Assembly (NCBI GenBank): GCA_900457075.1
Contig: UGYN01000002.1
Span: 2,108,001-2,172,000, forward strand
Direction: 5' to 3'
DNA: 64,000 bases
From: Serratia quinivorans
GTDB lineage: Bacteria > Pseudomonadota > Gammaproteobacteria > Enterobacterales > Enterobacteriaceae
Below, in pieces: positions 1 to 9,187 of the stretch; position 1 is the stretch's first letter; every line of letters starts with the position of its first letter. A program made the position numbers and the translations under genes. The notes under the pieces are model-generated. The model did not search any database. It saw nothing but the letters and a program-made list of their open reading frames with translations, and had not been told where the DNA came from.

Positions 1-235
1 CCAGCGCCAGCATGCTGTCGAGCGCTTGTGTCTGGGTGATATCTGCCGCGATGACATAGGGCCGTATGCCACCGGCTTGCTCAACCTCATCCGCCAGGGT
101 CTGCAAACGGTCTTCCCGGCGCGCCGTCGCCACCACAGTCACCCCCTGCGCCGCCAATACCCGAACCATGCCTGCGCCAATCCCTTCGCTGGCACCGGTC
201 ACCAACGCGATACGCCCCTGCAGATGCAAATTCAT
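1..235 (-). CDS. SDR-family oxidoreductase, 5' part only
   Basis: This is the N-terminal 78 codons of a short-chain dehydrogenase/reductase; the rest lies beyond the left edge of the window. The protein opens with the Rossmann nucleotide-binding signature TGASEGIG at about residues 13-20, followed by the beta-2 strand ending in TARRE, where the basic residues suggest NADP(H) preference by family rule. The ATG at 235 is the first codon of the conserved fold. It is transcribed divergently from the LysR gene starting at 350, the usual arrangement in which the regulator controls its neighbour. Substrate unknown. Confidence 0.85.
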   Translation of the reverse strand, partial: MNLHLQGRIALVTGASEGIGAGMVRVLAAQGVTVVATARREDRLQTLADEVEQAGGIRPYVIAADITQTQALDSMLAL

Positions 236-349
236 AAGATATCCTAATTGAATAATTCAATCTGGTTACAAAGATAACGCCATTGAATCACGTCCCAGTC
301 TGTGTGAATATTCCGTAAACTCGCGGCAATACTGTGCAGGAATTCACTG

Positions 350-1213
350 ATGTTCGATTGGCAGGATTTAAAACACTTCGTGGTGCTGGCACGCACCGGT
401 TCATTGTCGGCAGCGGCACGGGAGCTGGGCTGCGATCACGCCACGGTAGGGCGTCGGGTGGCGGCGCTGGAGAAAGCTCTCGGCCTGCCGCTGATCCTCC
501 GTCTGCCGCGCAGCACGCCGCTGACGCAGGACGGAAAGGTGATTGCCGGCCTGGCGACTGACATCGAAAACCAAAGCCACGCCATAGTCCGCCATGCGCG
601 CAGCATTGGTGAAACACCGCAAACCCAGGTGCGTATCAGCGCCCCGCCGTCGATTGCCGCGCGGGTTATTGCCCCGCAGATTGCGCAATTTCACCAGACT
701 TTTCCGCATATTACACTGATACTCTCCGGCGAATCGGCGATCGCCGAACTGGATCGCGGTGACGCCGAAGTGGCTGTACGCATGGTGCGGCCACAGCAGC
801 CGGATTTACTGGTGCAACGCATCGGCATGATGCGCTATGCGCTGTATGCCACGCCACAGCACGCCGCCCTGCCGGAGGCGGCGCGGGCCTTCATCGGCTA
901 CGATCACCACTACCAAAACCAACCGCATCAACAGTGGCTACAGCAGCTGTTGCAGGGCCGCCCGGTGGTATTTCAGGCCAGCGATCTGTTCTCGTTGCAA
1001 GAAGCCGCACGATCGGGACTGGGAGCGGTAGTATTGCCGACGTTTGTTGCCGATGGCGACCCAGACATGGTTACACTGCCCACTGCAATCGCTGCCCCGA
1101 CCCGCGAGCTGTGGCTGGTCACTTACCCAGACCTGGCCCGCTCGACGGCCGTGCGCGCGGTAATGAATTTCCTGGCCGAAATCATCGGGGAAAAATGCCC
1201 ACTGGCACGCTAA
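350..1213 (+). CDS. LysR-family transcriptional regulator
   Basis: A 287-residue LysR-type regulator. The N-terminal winged helix-turn-helix covers roughly residues 1-60 (FVVLARTGSLSAAARELG, then a VGRRVAALE recognition helix), followed by a linker helix and a periplasmic-binding-like effector domain from about residue 90. The start ATG at 350 has AGGAA seven bases upstream. It is divergent from the SDR gene at 235 with 114 bp between them, which should hold both promoters, so the SDR gene is the natural target. The effector is not evident from sequence. Confidence 0.9.
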   Translation: MFDWQDLKHFVVLARTGSLSAAARELGCDHATVGRRVAALEKALGLPLILRLPRSTPLTQDGKVIAGLATDIENQSHAIVRHARSIGETPQTQVRISAPPSIAARVIAPQIAQFHQTFPHITLILSGESAIAELDRGDAEVAVRMVRPQQPDLLVQRIGMMRYALYATPQHAALPEAARAFIGYDHHYQNQPHQQWLQQLLQGRPVVFQASDLFSLQEAARSGLGAVVLPTFVADGDPDMVTLPTAIAAPTRELWLVTYPDLARSTAVRAVMNFLAEIIGEKCPLAR

Positions 1214-1306
1214 AACATAAGTCATGCTAACTTGATACTGGACAAATCTTACGCGGCGGATTATTACTGGTCACCACAGAATGGACTTTAGGGACTGGTT
1301 GAGAGC

Positions 1307-2056
1307 ATGACTTTGCGTACTGAATTTGGACGAATTCTAATTACCGGCGCGGGCGGCCGGGTGGCGACGGCATTTCGTCAATCGGTGGGAAATCGCTATC
1401 AACTGCGGCTGGCGGAAAAAGACCTCGGGCTGCTGACCAACCTACAGCCGAATGATGAGATCATCAGCTTCGACATTGCCGACATCGCCGCCTGCCGCGC
1501 GGCCTGCGCCGGCATCGATACCGTGTTGCATCTGGCGGCCGATCCTTCTCCTGACGCCGACTTCTGCAATTCATTGATGGATAACAACATCCTCGGCACC
1601 TTCAATATTTTCCGCGCAGCGAAGGACGCCGGTTGCAAACGCGTGGTCTTCGCCAGCAGCGCGCAGGCGGTGGAAGGTTATGCGTTGGACTACCAAATTC
1701 GGCCGCAGGACGCGCCCAAACCGAAAAATCTTTATGGCGTCAGCAAGGCATTCGGCGAAGGCATTGCCGCCTATTTTGCCCATCAGGAAGGACTTTCCGC
1801 ATTGTCGGTGCGCATCGCCAACTTCACCACGCTGGAACCAGGCGAGCAGCTCAGCGCTCGTGATATGAGCGCTTTTCTCAGCCACCGCGACGCCGCCGAT
1901 CTGCTGGAACGTTGCCTGCGCATTGAAGGCGTACACCATGCGGTGGTGCACGGCGTTTCCAACAACCGCTATAAGCGGCTGTCGCTGGAGGAAACCAGCC
2001 AACTGCTGGGTTACTACCCACAGGACGACGCGTTTAGCATCCTCGGTTTCGGCTAA
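1307..2056 (+). CDS. NAD(P)-dependent epimerase/dehydrogenase (extended SDR, uronate dehydrogenase-like)
   Basis: A 249-residue extended-SDR protein. The glycine-rich loop ITGAGGRVA lies at residues 12-20, a second-strand acidic residue follows, and the catalytic Tyr-Lys pair sits in YGVSK near residue 142 with the upstream serine in FASSAQ. Size and the GAGGRVA-type loop resemble uronate/hexose dehydrogenases and related sugar epimerases. It precedes an exported hydrolase and a TRAP-transporter operon, so a role on a sugar acid is plausible but inferred. The stop codon overlaps the stop of the convergent hydrolase gene. The ribosome site is weak (GAGAG). Confidence 0.8.
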   Translation: MTLRTEFGRILITGAGGRVATAFRQSVGNRYQLRLAEKDLGLLTNLQPNDEIISFDIADIAACRAACAGIDTVLHLAADPSPDADFCNSLMDNNILGTFNIFRAAKDAGCKRVVFASSAQAVEGYALDYQIRPQDAPKPKNLYGVSKAFGEGIAAYFAHQEGLSALSVRIANFTTLEPGEQLSARDMSAFLSHRDAADLLERCLRIEGVHHAVVHGVSNNRYKRLSLEETSQLLGYYPQDDAFSILGFG

Positions 2057-3501
2057 AGTTTGCTATCAATGCGCTGCAGCAGGTAAGGGAAAAACGGGTT
2101 GGAGGCGATGCGCATTAGCGAATCGAGGTCCACCACCAGCACCGAGCGTTCACCACGCGCAGCAAGCGTGCCGAGGCTAATACCAAACTCGCCACGCTGC
2201 ACCGGGAAACGACCATAAAGCGAATCGCTTACCGGGAATGGCAACGCCACATGCGACAACGAATAAATATCCGCTGGGTAAGTCATGCCCAGCGGCTGCT
2301 CACTTACCGTCGTTGCCCCGGCTGGCGTTACGCTGGCGATCGCCTCACTGCTATCCGGTGAGGCGTTGGCAATCACCGTAGTCTGGTAGCGGCGTGGGGG
2401 CGCAGGCAGCAGTTGGCTGACCGCCGCCGCCGCGTTTGGCCGCAGCAGCGGGCCGAAGTTGACCGTACGATTGACGTCAAACAGCACCAGTTCGCTGCCG
2501 TTAGCCGGCAGTTCGTTATATAACGCGCGGATCACCGCCCGGGTGCTGACGGTAGAATCCATCACCGACTGGAAGGTCAGCACCGGCGCTAATTTATCCA
2601 GCCTGCCATCACGCGCCGCCCGGGCGATTTGCTGTTGCAGGCCATTGCTGAGCAGATAAGACTGGCGCGCTCCGTTCACCGGGAACGAGTTGTATTTGAA
2701 AGGGTTAAATTCCGGCAAGACGCCGAGCCACGCGGCCTTGGCAAACGCCGGGAACACCGCAGGCCAACCGGCAATACCGGCGAAACGGGCAAAACTGGTG
2801 ACGCCAATCATCGGTGAGATCAGGATCAACCGCTGCGGTGCCGCCAACTGCGGATCGTCCAATGCATCCAGCGCGTACTTCATCGCCAGCGCACCACCGT
2901 TGGAAAAGCCCACGATATGCAGCGGCTTGTCGCCCCCGGCCTTACTGCGCGCCTCACGTACCGCTAGCCGCGTTGCCGCCAACCAGTCTTGCCATTCAAT
3001 ATCGGTCAGGGCGCCCGGCACCGTGCCGTGTGCCGGCAGGCGAATGCCGACCGCCACATAACCATGCTGACGGTAGTTCTCGGCAATGTGCCGCAGGCTG
3101 TAGGGGGAATCGGTCAGGCCGTGCAACAGCACCACCGCCCCACGCGGTTCGCCCTCTGGCATCAGTTCATAGGAACGGTTCCAGTCACGGGTAAAGTGCT
3201 CCGGATACACCGGACTGCCGTCAAAATAGCGATTAAGCGGAATACGTTCGCTGGCGGAGAGTTTGTCCGTGACGTTGACCTTCACCTCATCAAACACCCG
3301 ACTCTCTGCGGCCAGATAGCCCTGCCAGTCGGTGTTGTCCATTTCGGCGGCCGACAGCTCGTGTGGCACAAAGGTATGCCACGGCTCCAGCGCCGGACCG
3401 CTCTGAGTATCGTAAACGCGCACCGCAAACAGCGTGAGCAATACGGTGACAGCCACAATCGTCAGCCGTTTGGTCCATTTAATTATCGCCCTGGAAGGCA
3501 T
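2053..3501 (-). CDS. Membrane-anchored or exported alpha/beta hydrolase
   Basis: A 482-residue alpha/beta hydrolase. After a basic start (MPSRAIIKWTKRL) comes one hydrophobic segment (about residues 12-28), a signal anchor or uncleaved signal. The oxyanion-hole motif HGLTDSP and the nucleophile elbow GFSNGG (GxSxG class) are clear. The longer open frame begins at 3591, but the ATG at 3501 is preceded by AGGAGT and directly precedes the hydrophobic segment, so it is preferred. The C-terminal third looks low in family conservation. Convergent with the epimerase gene; its promoter shares the 320-bp divergent region with the TRAP operon. Substrate not recognisable; an esterase or lipase-like role is likely. 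Confidence 0.8.
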   Translation of the reverse strand: MPSRAIIKWTKRLTIVAVTVLLTLFAVRVYDTQSGPALEPWHTFVPHELSAAEMDNTDWQGYLAAESRVFDEVKVNVTDKLSASERIPLNRYFDGSPVYPEHFTRDWNRSYELMPEGEPRGAVVLLHGLTDSPYSLRHIAENYRQHGYVAVGIRLPAHGTVPGALTDIEWQDWLAATRLAVREARSKAGGDKPLHIVGFSNGGALAMKYALDALDDPQLAAPQRLILISPMIGVTSFARFAGIAGWPAVFPAFAKAAWLGVLPEFNPFKYNSFPVNGARQSYLLSNGLQQQIARAARDGRLDKLAPVLTFQSVMDSTVSTRAVIRALYNELPANGSELVLFDVNRTVNFGPLLRPNAAAAVSQLLPAPPRRYQTTVIANASPDSSEAIASVTPAGATTVSEQPLGMTYPADIYSLSHVALPFPVSDSLYGRFPVQRGEFGISLGTLAARGERSVLVVDLDSLMRIASNPFFPYLLQRIDSKL

Positions 3502-3680
3502 GCCCACTCCTGAATTCACGGTTATCCCAGCAGCGATTATAGAAGTTAAATGCCCGCAGGGGCAGCTCGACGATCGCCGGGCGTGACCCACCGATTTTTA
3601 GAACCTGCTCACAGAACCTGCATTTCCCCGCCATTTTGGCGGATAAAAATTGATCTGCCGACGGAATGTTTGTAGGTTTT

Positions 3681-3707
3681 CTGTAACGATACACTAAAAC
3701 GTTACAG
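3681..3707. promoter_or_regulatory. Perfect 8-bp dyad, candidate LacI-family operator of the TRAP operon
   Basis: CTGTAACG and CGTTACAG form a perfect inverted repeat separated by 11 bases. The left part also reads TGTAACGATACA, a near-palindrome with the central CG typical of LacI/GntR-type operators; the right part holds a second AACGTTACA-like half. It lies about 117 bp upstream of the TRAP binding-protein start, and the operon ends with a LacI-family gene. Binding by that regulator is inferred. Confidence 0.5.
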
Positions 3708-3823
3708 TGAAAGCAAAGACACAAAGTATCGTACCCGTTCCCCCTGTCCCTACAGCGTTACCCACAGGGGAAATCATCTTCACCACCAGCATCGCAGGCT
3801 GTCTGCGATCGGGAGCCAGGCTG

Positions 3824-4837
3824 ATGAAATCACTGACATGCCGTTTAACGCCGCGTCTGTTTATCACGCTGTTATTTATGCTGTTTATCTTGCCACTGCG
3901 CGCCAATGCCGCCGAAGTTAGCCTGAGGGTATATTCATCGCTACCCGACGATGGTTACTCCGCGCACGCCATCTGGTTTCACCGTTTCAAACAAAATCTG
4001 GACCAGCGCCTGCCGGGCAAAATCGCCCTTAATTACTTCCCTAACGGCATGCTTGGTAAAGAGGCCGATGCGGTCCAACAGGTACGTATCGGCGCGATCG
4101 ACATGACTATCTCCGGGACTTCCATCTGGGGCACGCTGGTGCCGGAAATCGGCGTGCTGGATCTGGGCTATCTGTTTGACGATAACCAGCAACTGGGTCA
4201 GGCGCTGGATGGCCAGGCGGGCCAACTGCTGAGCGCCCTGCTGGCCAAACAAAGCAATATCAAGGTGCTGGGCTATGGTTTCAGCCTGGGCGCACGCAAC
4301 ATTTACAGTAAAAAACCGCTGCAGTCACCGCAGGACCTCAACCGGATGAAAGTACGCGTACTGCCGGCCCCCAACTTTATCGCCACGCTAAAAAGCATGG
4401 GTGCCACGGCGATCCCGATGCCCGGCGGTGAGGTTTACTCCGCACTGCAAATGGGAGTGATCGACGGTGTGGAACATGACGCCGCCACGGTCTACACCAG
4501 CAAGTATTACGAGATTGCCAAATACGCCACGCTGACCCGCCATATCTACAACCCGATTGTCGCCACCATCAGCCAGGCGGCGTTCCAACGCATCCCGCAA
4601 CCGCTGCAAGCCGACTTCTTGGCGGCAGCCAGCGAAGCGACGGTTTATGAACGCAAAATCGCAGCGGAAAAAGAAATTCAGGCGATGGACAAACTGAAAG
4701 CCGCCGGTGTGATCTTTACCGAAACCGACCGCGACTATTTCCGCCGGCAAACACTGCCGCTGCAGGCGGCATTTAGCGGGAAATACCCACAGGCCAAAGC
4801 GGTGCTGGATGCCATTCATGCCACAGCGCAGCCCTAA
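3824..4837 (+). CDS. TRAP transporter substrate-binding protein (DctP family)
   Basis: A 337-residue periplasmic receptor of a tripartite ATP-independent transporter. A signal peptide (MKSLTCRL... ending ANA-A at about residue 29) is followed by the DctP fold, with conserved features such as the GNGMLGKEADAV-like segment and KVRVLPAPNF, which corresponds to the strand bearing the carboxylate-binding arginine in the family. A longer frame starts at 3707, but the ATG at 3824 has GGGAGCCAGG just upstream and gives a proper signal peptide. First gene of an operon with the fused permease 24 bp downstream. The ligand is probably a carboxylate such as a sugar acid; not determinable here. Confidence 0.88.
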   Translation: MKSLTCRLTPRLFITLLFMLFILPLRANAAEVSLRVYSSLPDDGYSAHAIWFHRFKQNLDQRLPGKIALNYFPNGMLGKEADAVQQVRIGAIDMTISGTSIWGTLVPEIGVLDLGYLFDDNQQLGQALDGQAGQLLSALLAKQSNIKVLGYGFSLGARNIYSKKPLQSPQDLNRMKVRVLPAPNFIATLKSMGATAIPMPGGEVYSALQMGVIDGVEHDAATVYTSKYYEIAKYATLTRHIYNPIVATISQAAFQRIPQPLQADFLAAASEATVYERKIAAEKEIQAMDKLKAAGVIFTETDRDYFRRQTLPLQAAFSGKYPQAKAVLDAIHATAQP

Positions 4838-4861
4838 CGCACGCCTGGCGGAGGATTTGCT

Positions 4862-6733
4862 ATGACCCTTCCTGTAACCCTTGAAATGAGCGTAAAAAAA
4901 GTGGCCATCCTGACGCAGTTAAGCCGCGGTCTGACCCGCTTTACCGCCTGGGGTGGCGCACTGGCGCTGCTGATCAACGTGGTGGTGGTGTTCGCCTCGG
5001 TGATTTGGCGCTACGCGCTGCACAGCCCGATTGAATGGGCGGAAGAAGTGGCGCGCGCGCTGATGGTAACGCTGGTGTTCTTCGGCGTCGCCACCTCCAC
5101 CGGGCGTGGCCGACACATCGGCGTCGATCTGTTCCTGCGCTGGCTGCCCGCGGTAGCCCGACCCTATGTAGTGCATGCCAGCCGTTGGGTGCTGGTACTG
5201 GTGGCGCTGGGCCTGACGGTGTCCAGCTTCAGCCTGGTGGGTATTTCACTGCCACAGACCACCGAACACGGTCTGCCACAGGCGATCTTCGTGGTTCCGG
5301 TGTTCATCGGCGCGGCAGTAATGCTGGTCAGCGCGCTCGATCACGCCTGCCAGGCACCGTTGAAAGTGGTGTTAATCAGCGCCGCCGCCGTCGCTCTTCT
5401 GGGCGGCGCTGGCTACCTCAGCCTGCATGCCCCGCTGGGGTTCAGCTCGCTGCCCGCCGCGCTGATGCTGGCCTGCTTTATCCTGGGCATCATCTCCGGC
5501 GTGCCAATCGCCTTTACCCTGGGCATGTCGGCTATGGTGTTCTTTCTTAGCGATCCATCGCTGCCATTCGTGTTCTTTGCCCAGCAGGTGACCGCCGGCG
5601 TCGATCATTTTGTGCTGCTGGCCATTCCGTTCTTTCTGCTGGCCGGTGCGGTGATGGAGGTCAACGGCATGTCGTCACGGCTGGTTGAGCTGATCGTGCG
5701 CGGTATGGGGCGTTATCGCGGTGGCCTGAATATGACCACGATTGTATCGATGGCGTTCTTCTCGGGCATTTCCGGCTCCAAACTGGCAGACGTCGCCACG
5801 GTCGGCGGCGTGCTGATGCCCGCGGTACGCCGGGCACGCCAACCGGCCGCAGAGTCCGCCGGGGTGTTCGCCGCTTCGGCGATCATGGCGGAAACCATCC
5901 CCCCCTGCGTCAATCTGATCGTGATGGGCTTTATCGCCAACATTTCGATTGGCGCACTGTTTATCGCCGGCCTGATCCCGGCGCTGTGCCTGCTGGTGTT
6001 GCTGCTGATTGCCGCCGTGATCTTCGGCAAGCGTATCAACGTCGATGACGCCTACCCGGTGCGAATGCCAACCCGCCAACTGCTGATCGGTGCCGCCGTC
6101 GGGCTGGTGATGATTTTGATGATCGGCAAGGGCGTGGTGGCCGGTATCGCCACCTCCACCGAGATTTCCGCCTTTGCCGTGGTTTACGCCATCGTGGTCG
6201 GTCGGCTGGCCTTTGGGGAACTGACCCTGAAAGCCACGGTGAAACTGTTCGTCGACACCGCCGCGCTGTCCGGCATGCTGTTGTTTATCGTCGCCTGCGC
6301 CACCAGTTTGTCCTTCGCTCTGACCATCGAGATGATCCCGCAGCAGTGCGCGCAACTGTTGGTCGCCATCGGCGCGGACTACGGCCCGTGGCTGTTTCTG
6401 CTGCTGTCGATTGTCATCCTGATTATTTTCGGCGCGGTGCTGGAGGGGGCTCCGGCGCTGATTATCTTTGCCCCCATCCTGGTCCCTATCGCCACCCAGC
6501 TCGGCTTCAACCCGCTGCACTACGCCATTGTGATGATTCTGGCGATGGGCTTCGGCCTGTTTTCCCCGCCGATCGGCCTGGGCCTGTACACCACCTGCGC
6601 CATTTGCGGCGTACCGATGCAGGACGTGATTAAACCTATGGCCAAGTACCTGCTGATCATCCTGCTCGGCATCATTGTTATCGCGCTGTTCCCGGCGCTC
6701 ACCACCTGGCTGCCCACGCGGCTGGGCTACTGA
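4862..6733 (+). CDS. TRAP transporter fused permease, DctQ-DctM
   Basis: A 623-residue membrane protein joining the small DctQ subunit (about residues 15-170, four predicted helices, with the RYALHSPIEWAEE segment common in DctQ) to the large DctM subunit (about 185-623, many helices, with GVPIAFTLG and AIPFFLLAG motifs). Fusion of the two subunits is known in a subset of TRAP systems. It acts in the inner membrane with the binding protein encoded 24 bp upstream, driven by a sodium or proton gradient. The SDR gene follows 24 bp downstream, so import and oxidation of the same compound are likely coupled. Confidence 0.9.
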   Translation: MTLPVTLEMSVKKVAILTQLSRGLTRFTAWGGALALLINVVVVFASVIWRYALHSPIEWAEEVARALMVTLVFFGVATSTGRGRHIGVDLFLRWLPAVARPYVVHASRWVLVLVALGLTVSSFSLVGISLPQTTEHGLPQAIFVVPVFIGAAVMLVSALDHACQAPLKVVLISAAAVALLGGAGYLSLHAPLGFSSLPAALMLACFILGIISGVPIAFTLGMSAMVFFLSDPSLPFVFFAQQVTAGVDHFVLLAIPFFLLAGAVMEVNGMSSRLVELIVRGMGRYRGGLNMTTIVSMAFFSGISGSKLADVATVGGVLMPAVRRARQPAAESAGVFAASAIMAETIPPCVNLIVMGFIANISIGALFIAGLIPALCLLVLLLIAAVIFGKRINVDDAYPVRMPTRQLLIGAAVGLVMILMIGKGVVAGIATSTEISAFAVVYAIVVGRLAFGELTLKATVKLFVDTAALSGMLLFIVACATSLSFALTIEMIPQQCAQLLVAIGADYGPWLFLLLSIVILIIFGAVLEGAPALIIFAPILVPIATQLGFNPLHYAIVMILAMGFGLFSPPIGLGLYTTCAICGVPMQDVIKPMAKYLLIILLGIIVIALFPALTTWLPTRLGY

Positions 6734-6757
6734 TTTTCTCAAGCAAGGAGTCACACC

Positions 6758-7519
6758 ATGTTCTCTGATTTAACCAACAAACGCGTGTTGATCACCGGTT
6801 CCACCGCCGGTATCGGATTGGCAACCGCCGCCCTGTTCGCCCAACACGGCGCCAGAGTGGGGATTAACGGCATGCGCAGCGAACCGCCGGCAGAAATCGC
6901 CGCCTTCCCCGGCGAATGCGCGTTCTTCTCCGCCGACCTATCGCGTTCCGCCGGTTGTGAAGCGTTGGTGGAAGCCTTTGTCGCCCGCTTCGGCGGCATC
7001 GACATCCTGATCAATAACGCCGGTGGGCTGGGCGGGCGCAACGGGCTGGAAGCGATAGACGACGAGTTCTTTGATCGAGTGATGGATCTGAACTGCCGCT
7101 CGGCGCTGATGGTCACCAAATTCGCTATCCCTCACCTGCGCGCTTCGGCACGCGAGAGCGGCGCTACCGCCAGCGTGATCAGCACCGGCTCCATCGCTGC
7201 ACGCGAAGGTGGCGGTATCGGCGCCGGTCTGTATGCCAGCGCCAAAGCCTGGTTGCACAATATTCATCGCAACTGGGTGAAGGAGTTCACCCAGGACAAC
7301 ATCCGTTTCAATATCGTGTCGCCGGGCAGCATCGACACCGCCTTCCATCAGGGTAAAAGTGAAGAAGTGCTGGGCAAGATGTGCGCCTCGATCCCGATGG
7401 GCCGCTTTGGTCGCAGCGAGGAAGTGGCACCCACTTACCTGTTCCTGGCATCGCATAACTGCAGCGGCTACATCACCGGGCAGATTATCGACGTCAACGG
7501 CGGGCAGATTGCGCCCTAA
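6758..7519 (+). CDS. SDR-family oxidoreductase
   Basis: A 253-residue classical short-chain dehydrogenase. The cofactor loop TGSTAGIG is at residues 12-19, NNAG near residue 84, the catalytic serine in STGSIA, and the Tyr-Lys pair in YASAKAW (about residues 162-166); the C-terminal ITGQIIDVNGG is typical of the family. RBS AAGGAG sits upstream of the ATG. Third gene of the TRAP operon. Its position suggests it oxidises or reduces the imported substrate; the exact reaction is unknown. Confidence 0.88.
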   Translation: MFSDLTNKRVLITGSTAGIGLATAALFAQHGARVGINGMRSEPPAEIAAFPGECAFFSADLSRSAGCEALVEAFVARFGGIDILINNAGGLGGRNGLEAIDDEFFDRVMDLNCRSALMVTKFAIPHLRASARESGATASVISTGSIAAREGGGIGAGLYASAKAWLHNIHRNWVKEFTQDNIRFNIVSPGSIDTAFHQGKSEEVLGKMCASIPMGRFGRSEEVAPTYLFLASHNCSGYITGQIIDVNGGQIAP

Positions 7520-7587
7520 GGGTCTGTGACTCACTTTCGGCCGCGTGATAAAGTCAGGGTAATGGGCTAATGCAAAACGGGAATGTA

Positions 7588-8625
7588 ATGGCGAATATAC
7601 GTGATGTGGCACGTCATGCCGGAGTGTCGGTCAGTACGGTTTCCAACGTGCTGAACGGCCGGGTCGATCAGATGCGCAAGGATACGCTGGCCCGTATCGA
7701 ACAGGCGATGGCGGCGCTGCAGTACCAACCGAACCGTGCGGCGCAGCAGCTCAAAACCGGGCAGGTCAAAATGCTCGGCCTGCTGGTGCCTTCGATCGTC
7801 AACCCCAGCTTCGCCGCACTGGTGCGCGAGATTGAGCTGGCGGCCAAGCAAAACTACGGCTATCAGGTGTTGCTGGGCGATACCCATCGCCAGCAGGAAG
7901 AGGAGATCCGTTTTCTCGACGATTTGCTGGCGTTAGGCATCCGCGGCGTGGTGGTGGCCTCCACCTTTTACGATCGCCCCCATTTCCGTGAGGCTCTGAA
8001 ACGCGGCCTGGTGATGATTAACTACGACGAACGTGCCCTGACGGCCCCAGGTGAAACGGCGCTGCCGATCGACAGCGTGTCGATGGACAATAGCGCCGCA
8101 GGCAACATGGCGGCCCGGCATCTGATCGCCCAGGGCTGTCGCCGTATCGCTTTCGCCACCGCCTCCGGCATGACCAGCAGCCGCGCCAACAAGATTGCCG
8201 GCTACCGGCAGGCACTGGAGGCCGCCGGGCTGCCGGTCAGGGTGATCGAAGGCAAAGCGCAGTTCGCCTACGGCGATGCCGAAATGGCCGAACTGGGGAA
8301 AACGCTGGCTGAGCAGATCTGCCAGAGTGAACCCCGGCCGGACGGCGTGGTAGCGCTGAACGACATGCTGGCCATCGGCATGATTTCCGCCTTCCAGCGG
8401 CTCGGTGTGCGGGTGCCGGAGGATATCTCGGTTGTCGGCATCGATAACATGTTTCTGTCCGAACTGTTCAACCCGACGCTCAGTTCTGTGGCGCCACCGC
8501 TGCGTGAGATGGCGGTAAAAATTGTCGATCGGCTGATCGGCCGGTTAGAAAACCCTGAATTGCCGGTGGAGGAGTTTTTATTTGCTCCCAGCCTGGTGTG
8601 CCGCCAGTCGGTCATTAACTCGTAA
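7588..8625 (+). CDS. LacI-family transcriptional regulator
   Basis: A 345-residue LacI/GalR regulator. The N-terminal helix-turn-helix IRDVARHAGVSVSTVSNVLNG is diagnostic, followed by a hinge helix (PNRAAQQLKTG) and a periplasmic-binding-like sensor domain from about residue 60. An in-frame ATG at 7570 adds six residues; 7588 is preferred because family members begin with the MANIRDVA pattern, though both have weak ribosome sites. It closes the TRAP-SDR operon and is the best candidate to bind the dyad at 3681-3707. Its ligand is probably the imported compound or a derivative. Confidence 0.9.
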   Translation: MANIRDVARHAGVSVSTVSNVLNGRVDQMRKDTLARIEQAMAALQYQPNRAAQQLKTGQVKMLGLLVPSIVNPSFAALVREIELAAKQNYGYQVLLGDTHRQQEEEIRFLDDLLALGIRGVVVASTFYDRPHFREALKRGLVMINYDERALTAPGETALPIDSVSMDNSAAGNMAARHLIAQGCRRIAFATASGMTSSRANKIAGYRQALEAAGLPVRVIEGKAQFAYGDAEMAELGKTLAEQICQSEPRPDGVVALNDMLAIGMISAFQRLGVRVPEDISVVGIDNMFLSELFNPTLSSVAPPLREMAVKIVDRLIGRLENPELPVEEFLFAPSLVCRQSVINS

Positions 8626-8630
8626 TCCCC

Positions 8631-8650
8631 GGCGGGGTCGCTGCCCCGCC
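8631..8650 (+). terminator. GC-rich hairpin after the LacI regulator
   Basis: GGCGGGG and CCCCGCC form a 7-bp perfect stem with a 6-nt loop just after the regulator stop codon. There is no T run, so it may be a weak or Rho-assisted terminator. Confidence 0.45.
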
Positions 8651-8728
8651 CTCATTCACATGGAATTCCTGGCTGCGCTGAGGCGCGGCGGGGCTTCGCT
8701 GCGCCCAAATCGCAGCAGGAGATTAAAA

Positions 8729-9151
8729 ATGAATAATGAATCTTGCGTTTACTGCCATCCAACCGATGAAATCGTGCTGTGGCAAAACCCGCAGTGCCGG
8801 GCGATATTCATCGCCGACAGCCCCTTCCCGGGCTGGTGCCGGGTGGTATGGCATGAACATATCGCCGAACTGAGCGATTTACGCGACGACCAACGCAACA
8901 GCATCATGGCGGTGGTGGCGCAGGTTGAGGCGCAACTGCGGCAATTGCTGACGCCGGCGAAGATTAATATCGCCAGCCTGGGCACCGCGCTACCGCATTT
9001 GCATTGGCATATCATCCCGCGTTACCTCGACGATTCGCACTTCCCGGAACCGGTCTGGAGCGCGGCGCGGCGGGCGCCAACGACGAAAACGCTGCCGGAG
9101 AATTTTATTGAATTAATGCAGGAGCGGCTGGCGATAACGCTGGGGGCATGA
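8729..9151 (+). CDS. HIT-family nucleotide-binding protein
   Basis: A 140-residue histidine-triad protein. The catalytic triad is HLHWHIIPR (HxHxH pattern) near residues 89-97. CVYC near the N-terminus resembles the zinc-binding pair of Hint-type proteins. HIT proteins hydrolyse nucleoside phosphoramidates or dinucleotides. A longer frame begins at 8582 but has no ribosome site; the ATG at 8729 has AGGAGA. Monocistronic, with a strong terminator directly after it. Confidence 0.88.
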   Translation: MNNESCVYCHPTDEIVLWQNPQCRAIFIADSPFPGWCRVVWHEHIAELSDLRDDQRNSIMAVVAQVEAQLRQLLTPAKINIASLGTALPHLHWHIIPRYLDDSHFPEPVWSAARRAPTTKTLPENFIELMQERLAITLGA

Positions 9152-9155
9152 TACT

Positions 9156-9179
9156 ACGCCGGGCGATGCCCGGCGTTTT
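9156..9179 (+). terminator. Rho-independent terminator after the HIT gene
   Basis: ACGCCGGGC and GCCCGGCGT form a 9-bp perfect stem with a GAT loop, followed by TTT. It can serve the HIT gene and, in the other direction, the convergent DUF4282 gene. Confidence 0.75.
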
Positions 9180-9187
9180 CAACTTGA

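Noticed and set aside
5675..6754. A 359-codon open frame antisense to the TRAP permease
   Set aside because: Gln/Asn/Asp-rich shadow of a hydrophobic gene with no start signal.
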